Shown: positions 8,201 through 15,539 of the stretch, piece after piece
Position numbering within the stretch: the stretch's first letter is position 1
How the letters are laid out: each line of letters begins with the position of its first letter
NCBI GenBank assembly: GCA_902362725.1
Contig: CABIXM010000034.1
Span: 1-23,560 of the forward strand
From: Clostridiaceae bacterium
Lineage (GTDB): Bacteria > Bacillota > Clostridia > Lachnospirales > Lachnospiraceae
Direction: 5' to 3'
Length of the DNA: 23,560 nucleotides
Translations under genes and position numbers: made by a program
The notes under the pieces: model-generated
Told to the model about the DNA's origin: nothing
Seen by the model: the letters and a program-made list of their open reading frames with translations, nothing else
Databases searched by the model: none

Positions 8201-9276
8201 TGCACATAAGCGTTGTAAGAAGCCTTTTCACTGCTTCGGAACAGGAATTGATACTCCTCTGCTGTTCCGTATTTTTTTACAGTTCTTTTTAATAGCTTCA
8301 AATCCTCTTTATGCTTTTCATATTCCTGGACTCTGGCCTCTGAAAGATAATTACAATCCCCCATGATCTGATTCAGCACTGCCGTATCATAAAGCTCTTT
8401 CATGCAAAGAATCAATTCATATTTTTCCTCGTCCAGAAGTTCCTCAACTTCCGACACTTTTTCCTCAAAACTGCTGTCTGAAAAGTTTACTTTCACACTC
8501 TTATCAAAATCGTCAGGGACCGCAGTCCCATACATCTGTTTTACGCTCTTATCCAGACCCAGAACACATTCTATCAGCGCTACCTGCTGTTTCTGCTTTT
8601 TATCAATTTCCAGTAAAGCGCACAGCAGTTCTGCCTTTCTTTTTCTGGAGAATTCCCTGCTGCACATAATTTCCTGCATCTTTCCATTGTCAGTCTCTTG
8701 TGGAAATGTAAGTCCAAGTACCTCTTCTGTTTTTACCACAAAATCTCTGTATACATCTGATAGTTTTCGGTTTTCCCCATCTGTTCCAAGAGTAGTATTC
8801 AGAAAATGACCTCTGTGTTTATACATATTCAGTAATGCCAGATAGAGCAGACGCACATCATGAGGTTCTTTTGAGTTCAACAATTCCCGGCGCAAATGGA
8901 ATATTGTCGGATATTCTGCAAAATAATCTCTGTCCGTATAATTTTCGTCCGCAAAGATTCCGTTCTTTCCCTTTACAACCTCTTCTTTATCTTCCGGAAA
9001 ATACTTACTATTATCCAACCTCTGATAAAAATTCGGATCCACCTTTTGAATTTCATCATGAAAATAATCCTTCAGAAGTCCAATGCGTGCTACCTCACGC
9101 TGTCTGCGTCTACGGCTGATTCGCTGCGTTCTGCGTTCGACTGCTGTTTTAGCCTCTTCAAATTCTCGGATTCCCCATAAGTCTTTTCTATGCCTATGAA
9201 TTAGGTTATAATTCTCATCCGTAACCGCCCATCCTACTGAACTGGTTCCCATGTCTAAGCCTAAATAGTATGTCAT
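5245..9276 (-). CDS. cas9: Type II-A CRISPR RNA-guided endonuclease Cas9
   Basis: A 1343-residue Cas9, close in length to S. pyogenes Cas9. RuvC-I has D8 (YYLGLDMGTSSVGWAVT), followed by the arginine-rich bridge helix (RRTQRISRRRRQRE, about residues 48-61). RuvC-II has E781 (VFVEMTREH). The HNH domain carries Y-D-I-D-H with H863 and a downstream N887. RuvC-III is HHAQDAYL with H996 and D999; the usual HHAHD is HHAQD here. All catalytic residues are present, so a double-strand-cutting enzyme is expected. The alpha-helical recognition lobe lies between the bridge and RuvC-II, and the C-terminal ~250 residues should recognise the PAM, which cannot be read from sequence. The ATG has a strong AGGGGGA site. 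First gene of the cas operon, divergent from tracrRNA. Confidence 0.99.
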   Translation of the reverse strand: MTYYLGLDMGTSSVGWAVTDENYNLIHRHRKDLWGIREFEEAKTAVERRTQRISRRRRQREVARIGLLKDYFHDEIQKVDPNFYQRLDNSKYFPEDKEEVVKGKNGIFADENYTDRDYFAEYPTIFHLRRELLNSKEPHDVRLLYLALLNMYKHRGHFLNTTLGTDGENRKLSDVYRDFVVKTEEVLGLTFPQETDNGKMQEIMCSREFSRKRKAELLCALLEIDKKQKQQVALIECVLGLDKSVKQMYGTAVPDDFDKSVKVNFSDSSFEEKVSEVEELLDEEKYELILCMKELYDTAVLNQIMGDCNYLSEARVQEYEKHKEDLKLLKRTVKKYGTAEEYQFLFRSSEKASYNAYVHSVNSGEKIRRNMDGRSRDDLYTVLKKMLKNYPQEDADCKYILEEIEKEQFLPKQLVSDNGVIPNQIHYKEMKKILENAEQYLHFLREKDESGYTVAERILKLFAFQIPYYIGPTSEKSGKNGGNGWVVRKEQGQVLPWNIEEKIDMKATSETFISRMVRRCTYLSDEMVLPKASLEYESFCVLNELNNLRIRGVKLPITVKQDIYKDLFERGKRVTRKQIVNYLKGVGILQEGEEDELTGMMDTFNSSLASYGKFKSILGEKIQEDSCKRMVEQIIFWCTIYGDAKKFLKEQLEEKYGDVLTREQIKRILGFKLKDWGNLSKKFLELNGCDRNTGEVMSLIRMLWESDDNLMELLKDSSYTYRAELEEQQEKLTKTLTEICPEDLEGYYFSAPVKRMIWQTLLILKEVEKVMGEPPKRVFVEMTREHDERREMKDSRGKKFQELYKNIKDEEHNWKAEIEDAEKDGRIRSKKMYLYLTQRGRCMYTGNPIDLEELFTTKYDIDHIYPRHFVKDDNLDNNLVLVEKEKNAHKSDQYPLGDDIYTGRLSWWKELHREKLINDEKYKRLTGRAPFSDEQKAGFIARQLVETSQGTKGVASILKEVLPETTTIVYAKARNVSDFRNTNELLKARSVNDFHHAQDAYLNIVVGNVYYVKFTNNPLNFVRSGEGYNLDGVFRKNVIRGQENAWIVKPEKGEKMTLETVKRVMAKNTPLLTRLSFEGRGGLANQTLYSAKEAAGEGYVPLKSSDSRLQDVTKYGGFTSVTTAYFILVEHDMKKKRVRTIESVPILWKERIEKESGQLEIYCREALGLVNPDIRVRKILIQSLVKKDGFYMHLSGKTGNRFIMRNAVELCLKQEWINYSKKLEKEGCDESITKEKNEELYEILKEKHINGIYRKRPNPMGEKLHIRQETFRMLTLEEQKKVLLSLLNLTKIGPVEANLELIGESAHTGKMLISKNITEVKEFYLIHQSVTGIYEKQVNLLTV

Positions 9277-9323
9277 ATCCTCTTCCCCCTATTTTTTCAA
9301 TTCTTTCTATTTTCAATCTTCTA

Positions 9324-9353
9324 TTGCTTTTCTCTTCAAAACTGTGTTACAAT
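9324..9353 (+). promoter_or_regulatory. Predicted tracrRNA promoter
   Basis: TTGCTT (9324-9329) and TACAAT (9348-9353, with an upstream TG at 9345-9346) are 18 bp apart. The predicted start at about 9360 coincides with the first base of the anti-repeat. This is the best promoter on this strand in front of the RNA. Confidence 0.6.
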
Positions 9354-9378
9354 ATAAATACTTACAAGACGAGTGCAA
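9349..9378 (-). promoter_or_regulatory. Predicted cas9 operon promoter
   Basis: On the minus strand TTGCAC (9373-9378) and TATTGT (9349-9354) are separated by 18 bp, about 72 bp upstream of the cas9 ATG. The -35 lies inside the tracrRNA anti-repeat and the -10 overlaps the -10 of the opposing tracrRNA promoter. The boxes are read by eye. Confidence 0.5.
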
Positions 9379-9455
9379 ATAAGGTTTATCCGAATCCGTC
9401 TTTTGAGACCCTGCATGGTGCAGGATAAAAAGGAACTGGAAACAGTTTCTTTTTT
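9360..9455 (+). ncRNA. tracrRNA
   Basis: The trans-activating RNA of the type II system. Its anti-repeat (ACTTACAAGAC at 9360-9370, then CAAAT at 9376-9380) pairs with the repeat 5' half around an asymmetric bulge. AAGGTTTATCCG follows, matching the nexus pattern AAGGCTAGTCCG of S. pyogenes. Then come hairpins GTCT/AGAC (9398-9409), CCTGCA/TGCAGG (9410-9424) and AACTG-GAAA-CAGTT (9434-9447), ending in a T-rich terminator at 9446-9455. It is divergent from cas9, directly upstream of it. It base-pairs with pre-crRNA for RNase III processing and forms the Cas9 guide complex. The 5' end is inferred from the promoter; a longer form is possible. Confidence 0.93.
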
Positions 9456-9523
9456 ATTGTCTTCCTTGTTTATGTTTTTACCTACCCTATTTATTTAACA
9501 TTACCATATTCCCCTATATATGT

Positions 9524-9574
9524 AAATAGGAATCTTCCAGAAAATTCTACCCATTTTCCGAAAGATTCCTATTT
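9524..9574. terminator. Hairpin between tracrRNA and ABC-F gene
   Basis: A perfect 13-bp stem (9524-9536 with 9562-9574) with an inner 6-bp stem (GAAAAT 9540-9545, ATTTTC 9553-9558). It sits 21 bp past the stop of the ABC-F gene on the minus strand and ends in TTT on both sides, fitting a bidirectional terminator. Confidence 0.65.
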
Positions 9575-9595
9575 TGTATGATATCTATATTCTAT

Positions 9596-11149
9596 TTACA
9601 GTGCTTTCGTGGTCCACTTACTCATGTCCCACACTTCTCCCACCACATCCTGATAGAATTCCGGTTCGTGGCAAATCAGCAAAATACTTCCTTTATACTC
9701 CTTCAGCGCCCGCTTCAGCTCCTCCTTGGCGTCCACATCCAGGTGGTTCGTAGGCTCGTCCAGAAGAAGGAAATTCGTATCCCGGTTAATGAGCTTACAG
9801 AGACGGACCTTTGCCTGCTCACCACCGCTTAAGACACGCACCTGGCTTTCGATATGCTTGGTAGTCAGGCCGCATTTTGCCAGGGCGGCACGTATTTCCT
9901 GCTGATTATAAGACGGGAATTCATTCCATATCTCGTCAATACAGGTGGTCTTATTATCGCCCTTCACTTCCTGCTCAAAATAGCCCAGCTGCAGATTTTC
10001 CCCCAGCTCACAGCTGCCGGACAGGGAAGGAATCAGGCCCAGAATACTTTTCAGAAGCGTAGTTTTACCGATACCATTGGTACCCACCAGCGCTATCTTC
10101 TGTCCGCGCTCCATGCTGAAATTCAGCGGTTTGGACAGGGGTTCCGTATAACCGATGACCAGCTCCTTTGTTTCAAAAAGCATTTTGCCGGGCGTACGTC
10201 CATAGCGGAAATTGAATTCCGGCTTCGGCTTTTCCGCTGCCAGCTCGATAACGTCCATTTTATCAAGCTTCTTCTGGCGGGACATAGCCATATTGCGGGT
10301 GGAAACCCGGGCCTTATTGCGGGCCACAAAATCCTTCAGCTCGCTGATTTCCTGCTGTTGGCGGCGGTAAGCGGCCTCCAGCTGCGCTTTTTTGACTGCA
10401 TAGACCTCCTGAAAATGGTCGTAATCGCCCACATAGCGGTTCAGCTCCTGATTTTCCATATGGTAAACGATGTTGACCACTTCGTTCATAAACGGCACGT
10501 CATGGGAAATCAGAATAAACGCGTTTTCATAATCCAGAAGATAGCGTTTCAGCCAGCCGATATGCTCCTCGTCCAGATAGTTGGTCGGCTCGTCCAAAAG
10601 CAGAATATCCGGCTTTTCCAGCAGCAGCTTTGCCAGCAGCACTTTGGTCCTCTGGCCGCCGCTTAAATCCGTTACGTCCCGGTCAAGCCCCAGATCCAGA
10701 AGTCCCAGCGCCCGGGCTACCTCGTCCACCTTCGCATCAATGGTGTAAAAATCGTGCAGAGTCAGCTCGTCCTGAATGGTTCCCAGCTCCTCCATCAGGG
10801 CGTCCATATCGTCCCCGGCGTCGCCCAGCATATCGCAGATCTCGTTCATCCGCTCTTCTTTTTTCAGTAACGGATCGAAGGCCGATTTCAGCACCTGGCC
10901 GATGGTCATGCCTTTTTCCAGCACCGCATGCTGATCCAGATAACCCGCATGGACATTTTTTGCCCATTCCACCTTGCCCTCGTCGGGCATCAGCTTGCCG
11001 GTCACGATACTCATAAAGGTGGATTTTCCCTCGCCGTTGGCTCCCACCAGGCCGATGTGCTCGCCCTTCAGAAGCCGGAAGGACACGTCTGTGAAAATGG
11101 CCCGGTCGCCGAAGCCATGGGTTAAGTGCTCTACATTTAAAATACTCAT
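9596..11149 (-). CDS. ABC-F family ATP-binding protein
   Basis: A 517-residue soluble protein with two ABC ATPase domains and no membrane segment, the layout of ABC-F translation factors (YbiT/YkpA-like). The first domain has Walker A GANGEGKST, signature LSGGQRTKV and Walker B ILLLDEPTNYLD. The second has GTNGIGKTT, LSGGEQAKV and FLLLDEPTNHLD. Between them is the charged linker (about residues 240-310) that reaches into the ribosome. Such proteins act on stalled ribosomes at the exit site, and some confer antibiotic resistance; nothing here proves resistance. ATG with AGGGAGAAATTT upstream. It is monocistronic and lies next to the CRISPR locus without obvious functional link. Confidence 0.9.
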   Translation of the reverse strand: MSILNVEHLTHGFGDRAIFTDVSFRLLKGEHIGLVGANGEGKSTFMSIVTGKLMPDEGKVEWAKNVHAGYLDQHAVLEKGMTIGQVLKSAFDPLLKKEERMNEICDMLGDAGDDMDALMEELGTIQDELTLHDFYTIDAKVDEVARALGLLDLGLDRDVTDLSGGQRTKVLLAKLLLEKPDILLLDEPTNYLDEEHIGWLKRYLLDYENAFILISHDVPFMNEVVNIVYHMENQELNRYVGDYDHFQEVYAVKKAQLEAAYRRQQQEISELKDFVARNKARVSTRNMAMSRQKKLDKMDVIELAAEKPKPEFNFRYGRTPGKMLFETKELVIGYTEPLSKPLNFSMERGQKIALVGTNGIGKTTLLKSILGLIPSLSGSCELGENLQLGYFEQEVKGDNKTTCIDEIWNEFPSYNQQEIRAALAKCGLTTKHIESQVRVLSGGEQAKVRLCKLINRDTNFLLLDEPTNHLDVDAKEELKRALKEYKGSILLICHEPEFYQDVVGEVWDMSKWTTKAL

Positions 11150-11205
11150 AAATTTCTCCCTGTATATCCAAAAACCGTTTCTTTTGTTACGCGCATGTAA
11201 TCCAT

Positions 11206-11234
11206 ATTTTATCGGCTTTTCCGGGATTCGTCAA
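11206..11234 (-). promoter_or_regulatory. Promoter of the ABC-F gene
   Basis: TTGACG (11229-11234) and TAAAAT (11206-11211) with exactly 17 bp between them, read on the minus strand. The predicted start is about 50 bp before the ATG. No attenuator stem or leader peptide was recognised in the short untranslated region. Confidence 0.7.
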
Positions 11235-11364
11235 GGGAATTTCCATTACAGCCAAGGCCGGGAGAGCAGCATACGCAAAACCTGCACGTTTATGCGCATC
11301 GGCTCCGTCCCCCGACTGCTTGTTTTCAAATTATTAAGACTTTCTGAATATTCTCCTTTCTCCC

Positions 11365-11412
11365 TTGACATCTCGTTTTCCGTACATTATTGTATTAATT
11401 AAGTAATACAAT
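11365..11412 (+). promoter_or_regulatory. Promoter and palindromic operator of the GntR-ABC operon
   Basis: A consensus TTGACA (11365-11370) and TATTGT (11388-11393) with 17-bp spacing. Over the -10 and start site lies a perfect 9-bp-arm palindrome, ATTGTATTA (11389-11397) and TAATACAAT (11404-11412). GntR proteins bind such palindromes, so autorepression by the first gene of the operon is a direct inference. Confidence 0.75.
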
Positions 11413-11431
11413 TTATTTTTCTACAGGAACA

Positions 11432-11533
11432 CCCTACGGGGATCCCTGGATGTGCTGAGAACATGCACGAATTTAGGAAACCCCCTACGGGGATCCCTGG
11501 ATGTGCTGAGAACATGCACGAATTTAGGAAAGG
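11432..11533 (+). repeat. Tandem 51-bp duplication in the GntR gene leader
   Basis: Two copies (11432-11482 and 11483-11533) share the first 49 bp without mismatch. Each holds GGGATCCC and the short hairpin GTGC...GCAC. The second copy runs into the ribosome binding site AGGAAAGGAG. The duplication lies in the 5' untranslated region between the operator and the start codon; it keeps an upstream in-frame ATG open but that ATG is probably not used. Confidence 0.9.
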
Positions 11534-11544
11534 AGCGTGATTCC

Positions 11545-11913
11545 ATGTCATGGAGCCTTGATGATGCCCGGCCCATCTATCTGCAGCTGGAGGATATCAT
11601 AAAATCCAAAATTATCGCCGGCATCTACAAGCCCGGCCAGAAGCTCCCCTCTGTACGGGAACTGGCCGCGGAAGCCGCCGTCAATCCGAACACCATGCAG
11701 AAAGCTCTGAGTGAACTGGAACGCAGCGGCCTGGTCTACGCCCAGCGCACCAGCGGCAGATATATCACCGAGGACACCCACATCATGAAACATCTGAAGC
11801 AGCAGCTGGCCCACGAGCAAATTCGCCAGTTTCTGGAAGCTATGTCTCACTTAGGATTCACCAAAGAAGAAAGCATCCGGCTGCTGATCGAAGAAAGCAA
11901 GGGGGAAGCATAA
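11545..11913 (+). CDS. GntR family transcriptional regulator, YtrA subfamily
   Basis: A 122-residue regulator. Residues ~8-75 form a GntR winged helix (PIYLQLEDIIKSKIIAGIY, then GQKLPSVRELA and NPNTMQKALSELERSGLVY). The C-terminal ~45 residues are a short helical tail rather than a large ligand domain, which marks the YtrA type that controls ABC transporter operons. I chose the ATG at 11545 because AGGAAAGGAG lies 9 bp before it; an in-frame ATG at 11452 would start inside the tandem duplication and add a 31-residue repeat-encoded extension. Probably represses its own operon through the palindrome at 11389-11412. Confidence 0.9.
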   Translation: MSWSLDDARPIYLQLEDIIKSKIIAGIYKPGQKLPSVRELAAEAAVNPNTMQKALSELERSGLVYAQRTSGRYITEDTHIMKHLKQQLAHEQIRQFLEAMSHLGFTKEESIRLLIEESKGEA

Positions 11914-12612
11914 ATGAATGAACTTTTAACCTGTACAGGGCTCATCAAGCAATATGGTTCCAAAACCGCCCTGGATAACCTGAACCTGACATTGCCCCGG
12001 GGCCGCATCATCGGTCTCTTAGGTCCCAACGGCAGCGGCAAGACAACCCTGATCAAGCTTATCAACGGCCTGCTCTCGCCCTCTGCCGGTCATATCTATA
12101 TCAACGGCGTCGAGCCCGGTCCGGAGACTAAAAAGGTGGTTTCTTACCTGCCGGAGCGTACTTATTTTAACAGCTGGATGAAGGTCCGTGATATTCTCGA
12201 CTTTTTCTGCGATTTCTACACGGATTTCCGCCGGAATCGCGCGGAGGACATGCTGCAGCGCCTGGACATCGACCCGACGGCCCGCCTTTCTACCATGTCT
12301 AAGGGCACGAAGGAGAAGGTGCAGCTTATCATGGTTATGAGCCGCGACGCCGACCTGTACTGTCTGGACGAGCCCATCGGCGGCGTGGATCCGGCTGCCC
12401 GGGACTATATTCTCCAGACGATTATTTCCAATTATAGTGAAAATGCGTCGGTCCTGATCTCGACCCACCTGATTTCTGATATTGAAAATGTGTTGGACGA
12501 CGTGATTTTCATCCAGAACGGACACATCCGCCTGCACACTTCTGTGGACGCCATCCGGGAGCAGGAAGGAAAATCGGTGGACGCTTTATTCAGGGAGGTA
12601 TTCAGATGTTAG
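11914..12612 (+). CDS. ABC transporter ATP-binding protein
   Basis: A 232-residue ATPase subunit: Walker A GPNGSGKTT (about residues 36-44), an atypical signature region STMSKGTKEKVQL in place of LSGGQ, Walker B DLYCLDEPIGGVDP, and the switch His in STHLIS. Degenerate signatures are common in the YtrB-like ATPases paired with YtrA regulators. It starts directly after the regulator stop, with GGGGGAAG as ribosome site, and overlaps the permease start by 7 bp. It likely powers export of, or resistance to, an unknown compound, perhaps a peptide or cell-envelope antibiotic; the substrate cannot be read here. Confidence 0.92.
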   Translation: MNELLTCTGLIKQYGSKTALDNLNLTLPRGRIIGLLGPNGSGKTTLIKLINGLLSPSAGHIYINGVEPGPETKKVVSYLPERTYFNSWMKVRDILDFFCDFYTDFRRNRAEDMLQRLDIDPTARLSTMSKGTKEKVQLIMVMSRDADLYCLDEPIGGVDPAARDYILQTIISNYSENASVLISTHLISDIENVLDDVIFIQNGHIRLHTSVDAIREQEGKSVDALFREVFRC

Positions 12613-13463
12613 GAAAATTAATAAAATACGAATTTAAGACTGTGAACCGGTTGATGATTCCGCTGCATCTGGGGCTCATCGCCATTACGATTATCGGCCG
12701 CTTTTATATTCAGCTGGCGCTGAACCGGCCACGCTTTAACGATGGGAATGTATGGATGACCTTTGCGGACACATCTCTGATTATTTTTTATGTCATCGCG
12801 CTGGTCGCCATCGCGCTGATTACTTCCATTTATCTGTCGATCCTGCGATTTCAAAAAAATCTGTTCACAGATGAAGGATATCTGATGCACACGCTTCCGG
12901 TATCTGTCCATGAACAGATCTGGGGAAAGCTGATTGTGGCTACCGTCTGGATTGCCATCGATACGGTGCTTCTCCTTCTTTCTATTCTGGTCATGTTTTT
13001 GAACAAGGATTTGATCTCTGCGATCTTTGACGAAGTACCTGCTCTGTTTATCAGTTTTCGGAACAATTTCGGGGTATCTCCGGTTGCTGCAGGGCTTGTG
13101 TGGATTCCGCTTTTCATTTTATCAGAAATGGCGGGGATCCTGGTTTACTATATGTGTATTACCATTGGACATAGCTTTCATACCCATAAGATTTTGTCTT
13201 CTGTCGGCATTTTTGTAGGCGTTACGATTCTTTCCAATGTGATCACCGGTATTCTGACTGGAATTACTGCTACTACCTATTCCACTGGAACCTCTCTGTT
13301 TTCTAGTCTGTCACTTACGGCTCATATGTTTTCGGCCAGCTGGTCTAATACGACGGCTTTCTGGCTTAGTTCCGTTATTTCGGCCTTGATTGCTCTGGTG
13401 CAGGGCGGGACTTGTTATTGGCTGACGTTTTATTTTATGAAGAATAGTTTGAATTTGGAGTAA
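12606..13463 (+). CDS. ABC-2-like transporter permease
   Basis: A 285-residue integral membrane protein with about six hydrophobic segments, near residues 17-37, 55-80, 107-130, 160-185, 192-220 and 252-280. The N-terminus LGKLIKYEFKTVNR is typical of small ABC-2 permeases that start with a cytoplasmic amphipathic helix. Last gene of the GntR-ATPase-permease operon and the presumed channel partner of the upstream ATPase. The ATG overlaps the ATPase stop (ATGTTAG). Substrate unknown. Confidence 0.88.
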   Translation: MLGKLIKYEFKTVNRLMIPLHLGLIAITIIGRFYIQLALNRPRFNDGNVWMTFADTSLIIFYVIALVAIALITSIYLSILRFQKNLFTDEGYLMHTLPVSVHEQIWGKLIVATVWIAIDTVLLLLSILVMFLNKDLISAIFDEVPALFISFRNNFGVSPVAAGLVWIPLFILSEMAGILVYYMCITIGHSFHTHKILSSVGIFVGVTILSNVITGILTGITATTYSTGTSLFSSLSLTAHMFSASWSNTTAFWLSSVISALIALVQGGTCYWLTFYFMKNSLNLE

Positions 13464-13475
13464 ATGGACGAAACT

Positions 13476-13613
13476 GAGGAAGCTTATATTCCACCGTGTT
13501 CGAACGTTTCTCGGACAGCCGTCTGTCTGTGTCGGACTCTAAAGTCCGCCACTGCCAGACAGCAATCCCCGAAAAGCCGGACACTCCCGTGGAATATATA
13601 GCTTCCTCTTTTT
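13476..13613 (+). terminator. Large nested palindrome, terminator between convergent operons
   Basis: Near-perfect ~20-bp outer arms, GAGGAAGCTTATATTCCAC starting at 13476 and its partner ending at 13608, enclose further hairpins: CTGTCTG/CAGACAG (13523-13529, 13556-13562) and CGGACT/AGTCCG (13533-13538, 13543-13548). Five T follow at 13609-13613, so it can terminate the permease operon. With ~130 nt and nested stems it is larger than a normal terminator and may be a palindromic repeat unit or a structured RNA. Confidence 0.6.
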
Positions 13614-13646
13614 CTGGCTGTCATGTCCGCAGTCCAAAGTGTCAAT

Positions 13647-15506
13647 TTATCCGACTGCCACTTCGACCTTTTTGCCGCTGAAGGCCACGCCGTATTTATA
13701 GATCGTCCTGACCCCGGCGGTCGTCAGCTCGGTTTCGTATTTCTTATCGTTGATCTGCTGCAAGGCCGTCTCGGACAGCTTTTTCAGCTGCTCATCGCTG
13801 CAATTCTTCTCCGCTTTCAGCTCGATCAAGATGCCCGGAAGTTCCTTTTTCTTGGGCTTCAGCTGAATGTCGTAGCGCCCGTCGCCGGACTCCCGGTTAG
13901 AGGTTACGAAAGCGCCACCCAACAAGGCACACAGCCCCAGCATAAAGCCGTGGTAGAAATTCTCCCCGGCAGTATCGAAGGAGCTGACCGACTGGGTCAG
14001 CAGCGTCTGAATCTGCGCTTTCAGACGTGCGTTATCGCCGGAGAAGATGGCCTCCTGAACGGAAATCGCCGTGGACGGCGGTATCAGGTTTTCCAACCGC
14101 TGCAGAATCTCCTTGTTATATACCAAAGAAATTTCCCGGTTGGGCAGAGAGACCTCGCACATAAAATCGCCGCTGAAGGAGGGCGTGGTTTTCAGCGCCT
14201 TCAGATAGCCGGTCACCAGCAGGAAGCTGTAAATGGTGGAGGGATTGCTCTTGATCTGCGGATAGATCACGCCGGTGTCGATGAAGGTGGTGAAGGTTTC
14301 GCCGTTGACCAGGGAGGTCAGACGGTTGTAAATCTCTTCGTCCGCCTGGGCAAGCACTTCTCCGATAATATCGTTGCTGCCGGTGGATACCCAGAAGGGT
14401 CTCGGCTCACACTCGTTGCTGAAGTAATTGACTACAGACCACGGGTTGAAAATCTCCGTCTTGCCAAAGCGGTAGCCGTCGTACCACTGGCAAATTTCAT
14501 CGAACTTGTCGGCGGCACCGTAGTATTCCGCCATCTCCATCATCTCGTCGGCGGTAAAGCCGAAGTAGGCGCTGTATTTGTTGTCCAACACGGAGTTGAT
14601 GGACAGGTTATTCATTCCGCTGAAGATACTCTCTTTGGCCACCCGCAAAATGCCGGTGAGGAAGCCAAAAGACAGGTGCTGATTATCCTTGAATCCTCCG
14701 GAAAACAGGTTCCGCATAAACCGAATGACCTTGTCATAGTAGTCCTTCTGATAGCCCTGCTGGATAGGAGTATCGTACTCGTCGATGATGATAATAGGCG
14801 CGGTGCCATAGTGCTTGTGCAGCATAGCGGACAGGTCCAGCAGTGCCGAAGCCAGCTCGACCTCACTGACCTTACCGTCTGCCAGCTTTTCATAGGTCTT
14901 TTTGCTGTACTCGTCGCACTTATCGCCGGTTAGCAGCTCCTTGTGCCGCCGGGTTTCCTTTGCGAAAATATCCCGGATAGCCGTAAAGGTTTCCTCCCAG
15001 GTATCGAACTTCACATCCTTGAAGGTCAGGAAGATCACAGGGTACTTGCCCTGATAATCCCGGTATTTCTGCCCGCAGGCCCAGATCTTCTTATCCCGGA
15101 AGTAGACGGAAGTATCCTTGTCGCTCTTTTCAAAGTAGGTGCGCAGCATATCCATATTCAGCGTCTTGCCAAAGCGCCGGGGTCGGGTGAACAGCGTCAC
15201 CATCGGACGCTCGTCAATGAAGTCCTTGATCATCATCGTCTTATCAATGTAGTAGTATTCCGACGATGCAAGGCAGTAGTTGGACACGCCGATGGGCAGG
15301 GGCAGCTTCGGCGCACGCTCCGCTTTGCAAAAAGCGCCCGTCTTGATCCGCTGATCCGCCGGTTTCTGCGTATCAACCGGGATCAGCCAACGATTGCCCT
15401 GCTTTTTCGCACCGGCGATTCTCCCATTCTTGCAGAGCGTCGCAACTCTCCGTTCTGTAATATTCCAGCGCATTGCTGCCTCTCTTACCGAGATCATTTC
15501 AGCCAT
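13647..15506 (-). CDS. AAA-ATPase-like protein with N-terminal HTH and C-terminal PD-(D/E)XK nuclease domain
   Basis: A 619-residue protein. Residues ~5-45 form a helix-turn-helix of the MerR/excisionase type (SVREAAMRWNITERRVATLC, then GNRWLIP). An AAA-ATPase-like domain follows, with P-loop RPRRFGKT (108-115) and Walker B IIIIDEYDTP (D242, E243). The C-terminal PD-(D/E)XK nuclease-like domain shows D546 and E562-L-K564 (ILIELKAEK). The family is abundant and multicopy in gut Bacteroidetes and Clostridia; its role is not established, and defence or mobile-element links are only suspected. The start at 15506 is chosen for GGAGG 8 bp upstream; an upstream in-frame ATG would place the promoter inside the gene. 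Probably autoregulated through its HTH. Confidence 0.85.
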   Translation of the reverse strand: MAEMISVREAAMRWNITERRVATLCKNGRIAGAKKQGNRWLIPVDTQKPADQRIKTGAFCKAERAPKLPLPIGVSNYCLASSEYYYIDKTMMIKDFIDERPMVTLFTRPRRFGKTLNMDMLRTYFEKSDKDTSVYFRDKKIWACGQKYRDYQGKYPVIFLTFKDVKFDTWEETFTAIRDIFAKETRRHKELLTGDKCDEYSKKTYEKLADGKVSEVELASALLDLSAMLHKHYGTAPIIIIDEYDTPIQQGYQKDYYDKVIRFMRNLFSGGFKDNQHLSFGFLTGILRVAKESIFSGMNNLSINSVLDNKYSAYFGFTADEMMEMAEYYGAADKFDEICQWYDGYRFGKTEIFNPWSVVNYFSNECEPRPFWVSTGSNDIIGEVLAQADEEIYNRLTSLVNGETFTTFIDTGVIYPQIKSNPSTIYSFLLVTGYLKALKTTPSFSGDFMCEVSLPNREISLVYNKEILQRLENLIPPSTAISVQEAIFSGDNARLKAQIQTLLTQSVSSFDTAGENFYHGFMLGLCALLGGAFVTSNRESGDGRYDIQLKPKKKELPGILIELKAEKNCSDEQLKKLSETALQQINDKKYETELTTAGVRTIYKYGVAFSGKKVEVAVG

Positions 15507-15539
15507 AAGGGATACCTCCACGCATAAAATCATAAGTAC

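Noticed and set aside
9854..10666. 270-codon plus-strand frame opposite the ABC-F gene
   Set aside because: It is a shadow of the GC-rich ABC-F gene, which has clear Walker and signature motifs on the other strand.
11452..11544. Upstream ATG extending the GntR regulator by 31 residues
   Set aside because: The extension is encoded by the tandem duplication, and the strong ribosome site lies before the ATG at 11545.
13623..14933. 436-codon plus-strand frame opposite the AAA-ATPase gene
   Set aside because: It is antisense to a protein with clear ATPase and nuclease motifs, and its own translation shows no family features.
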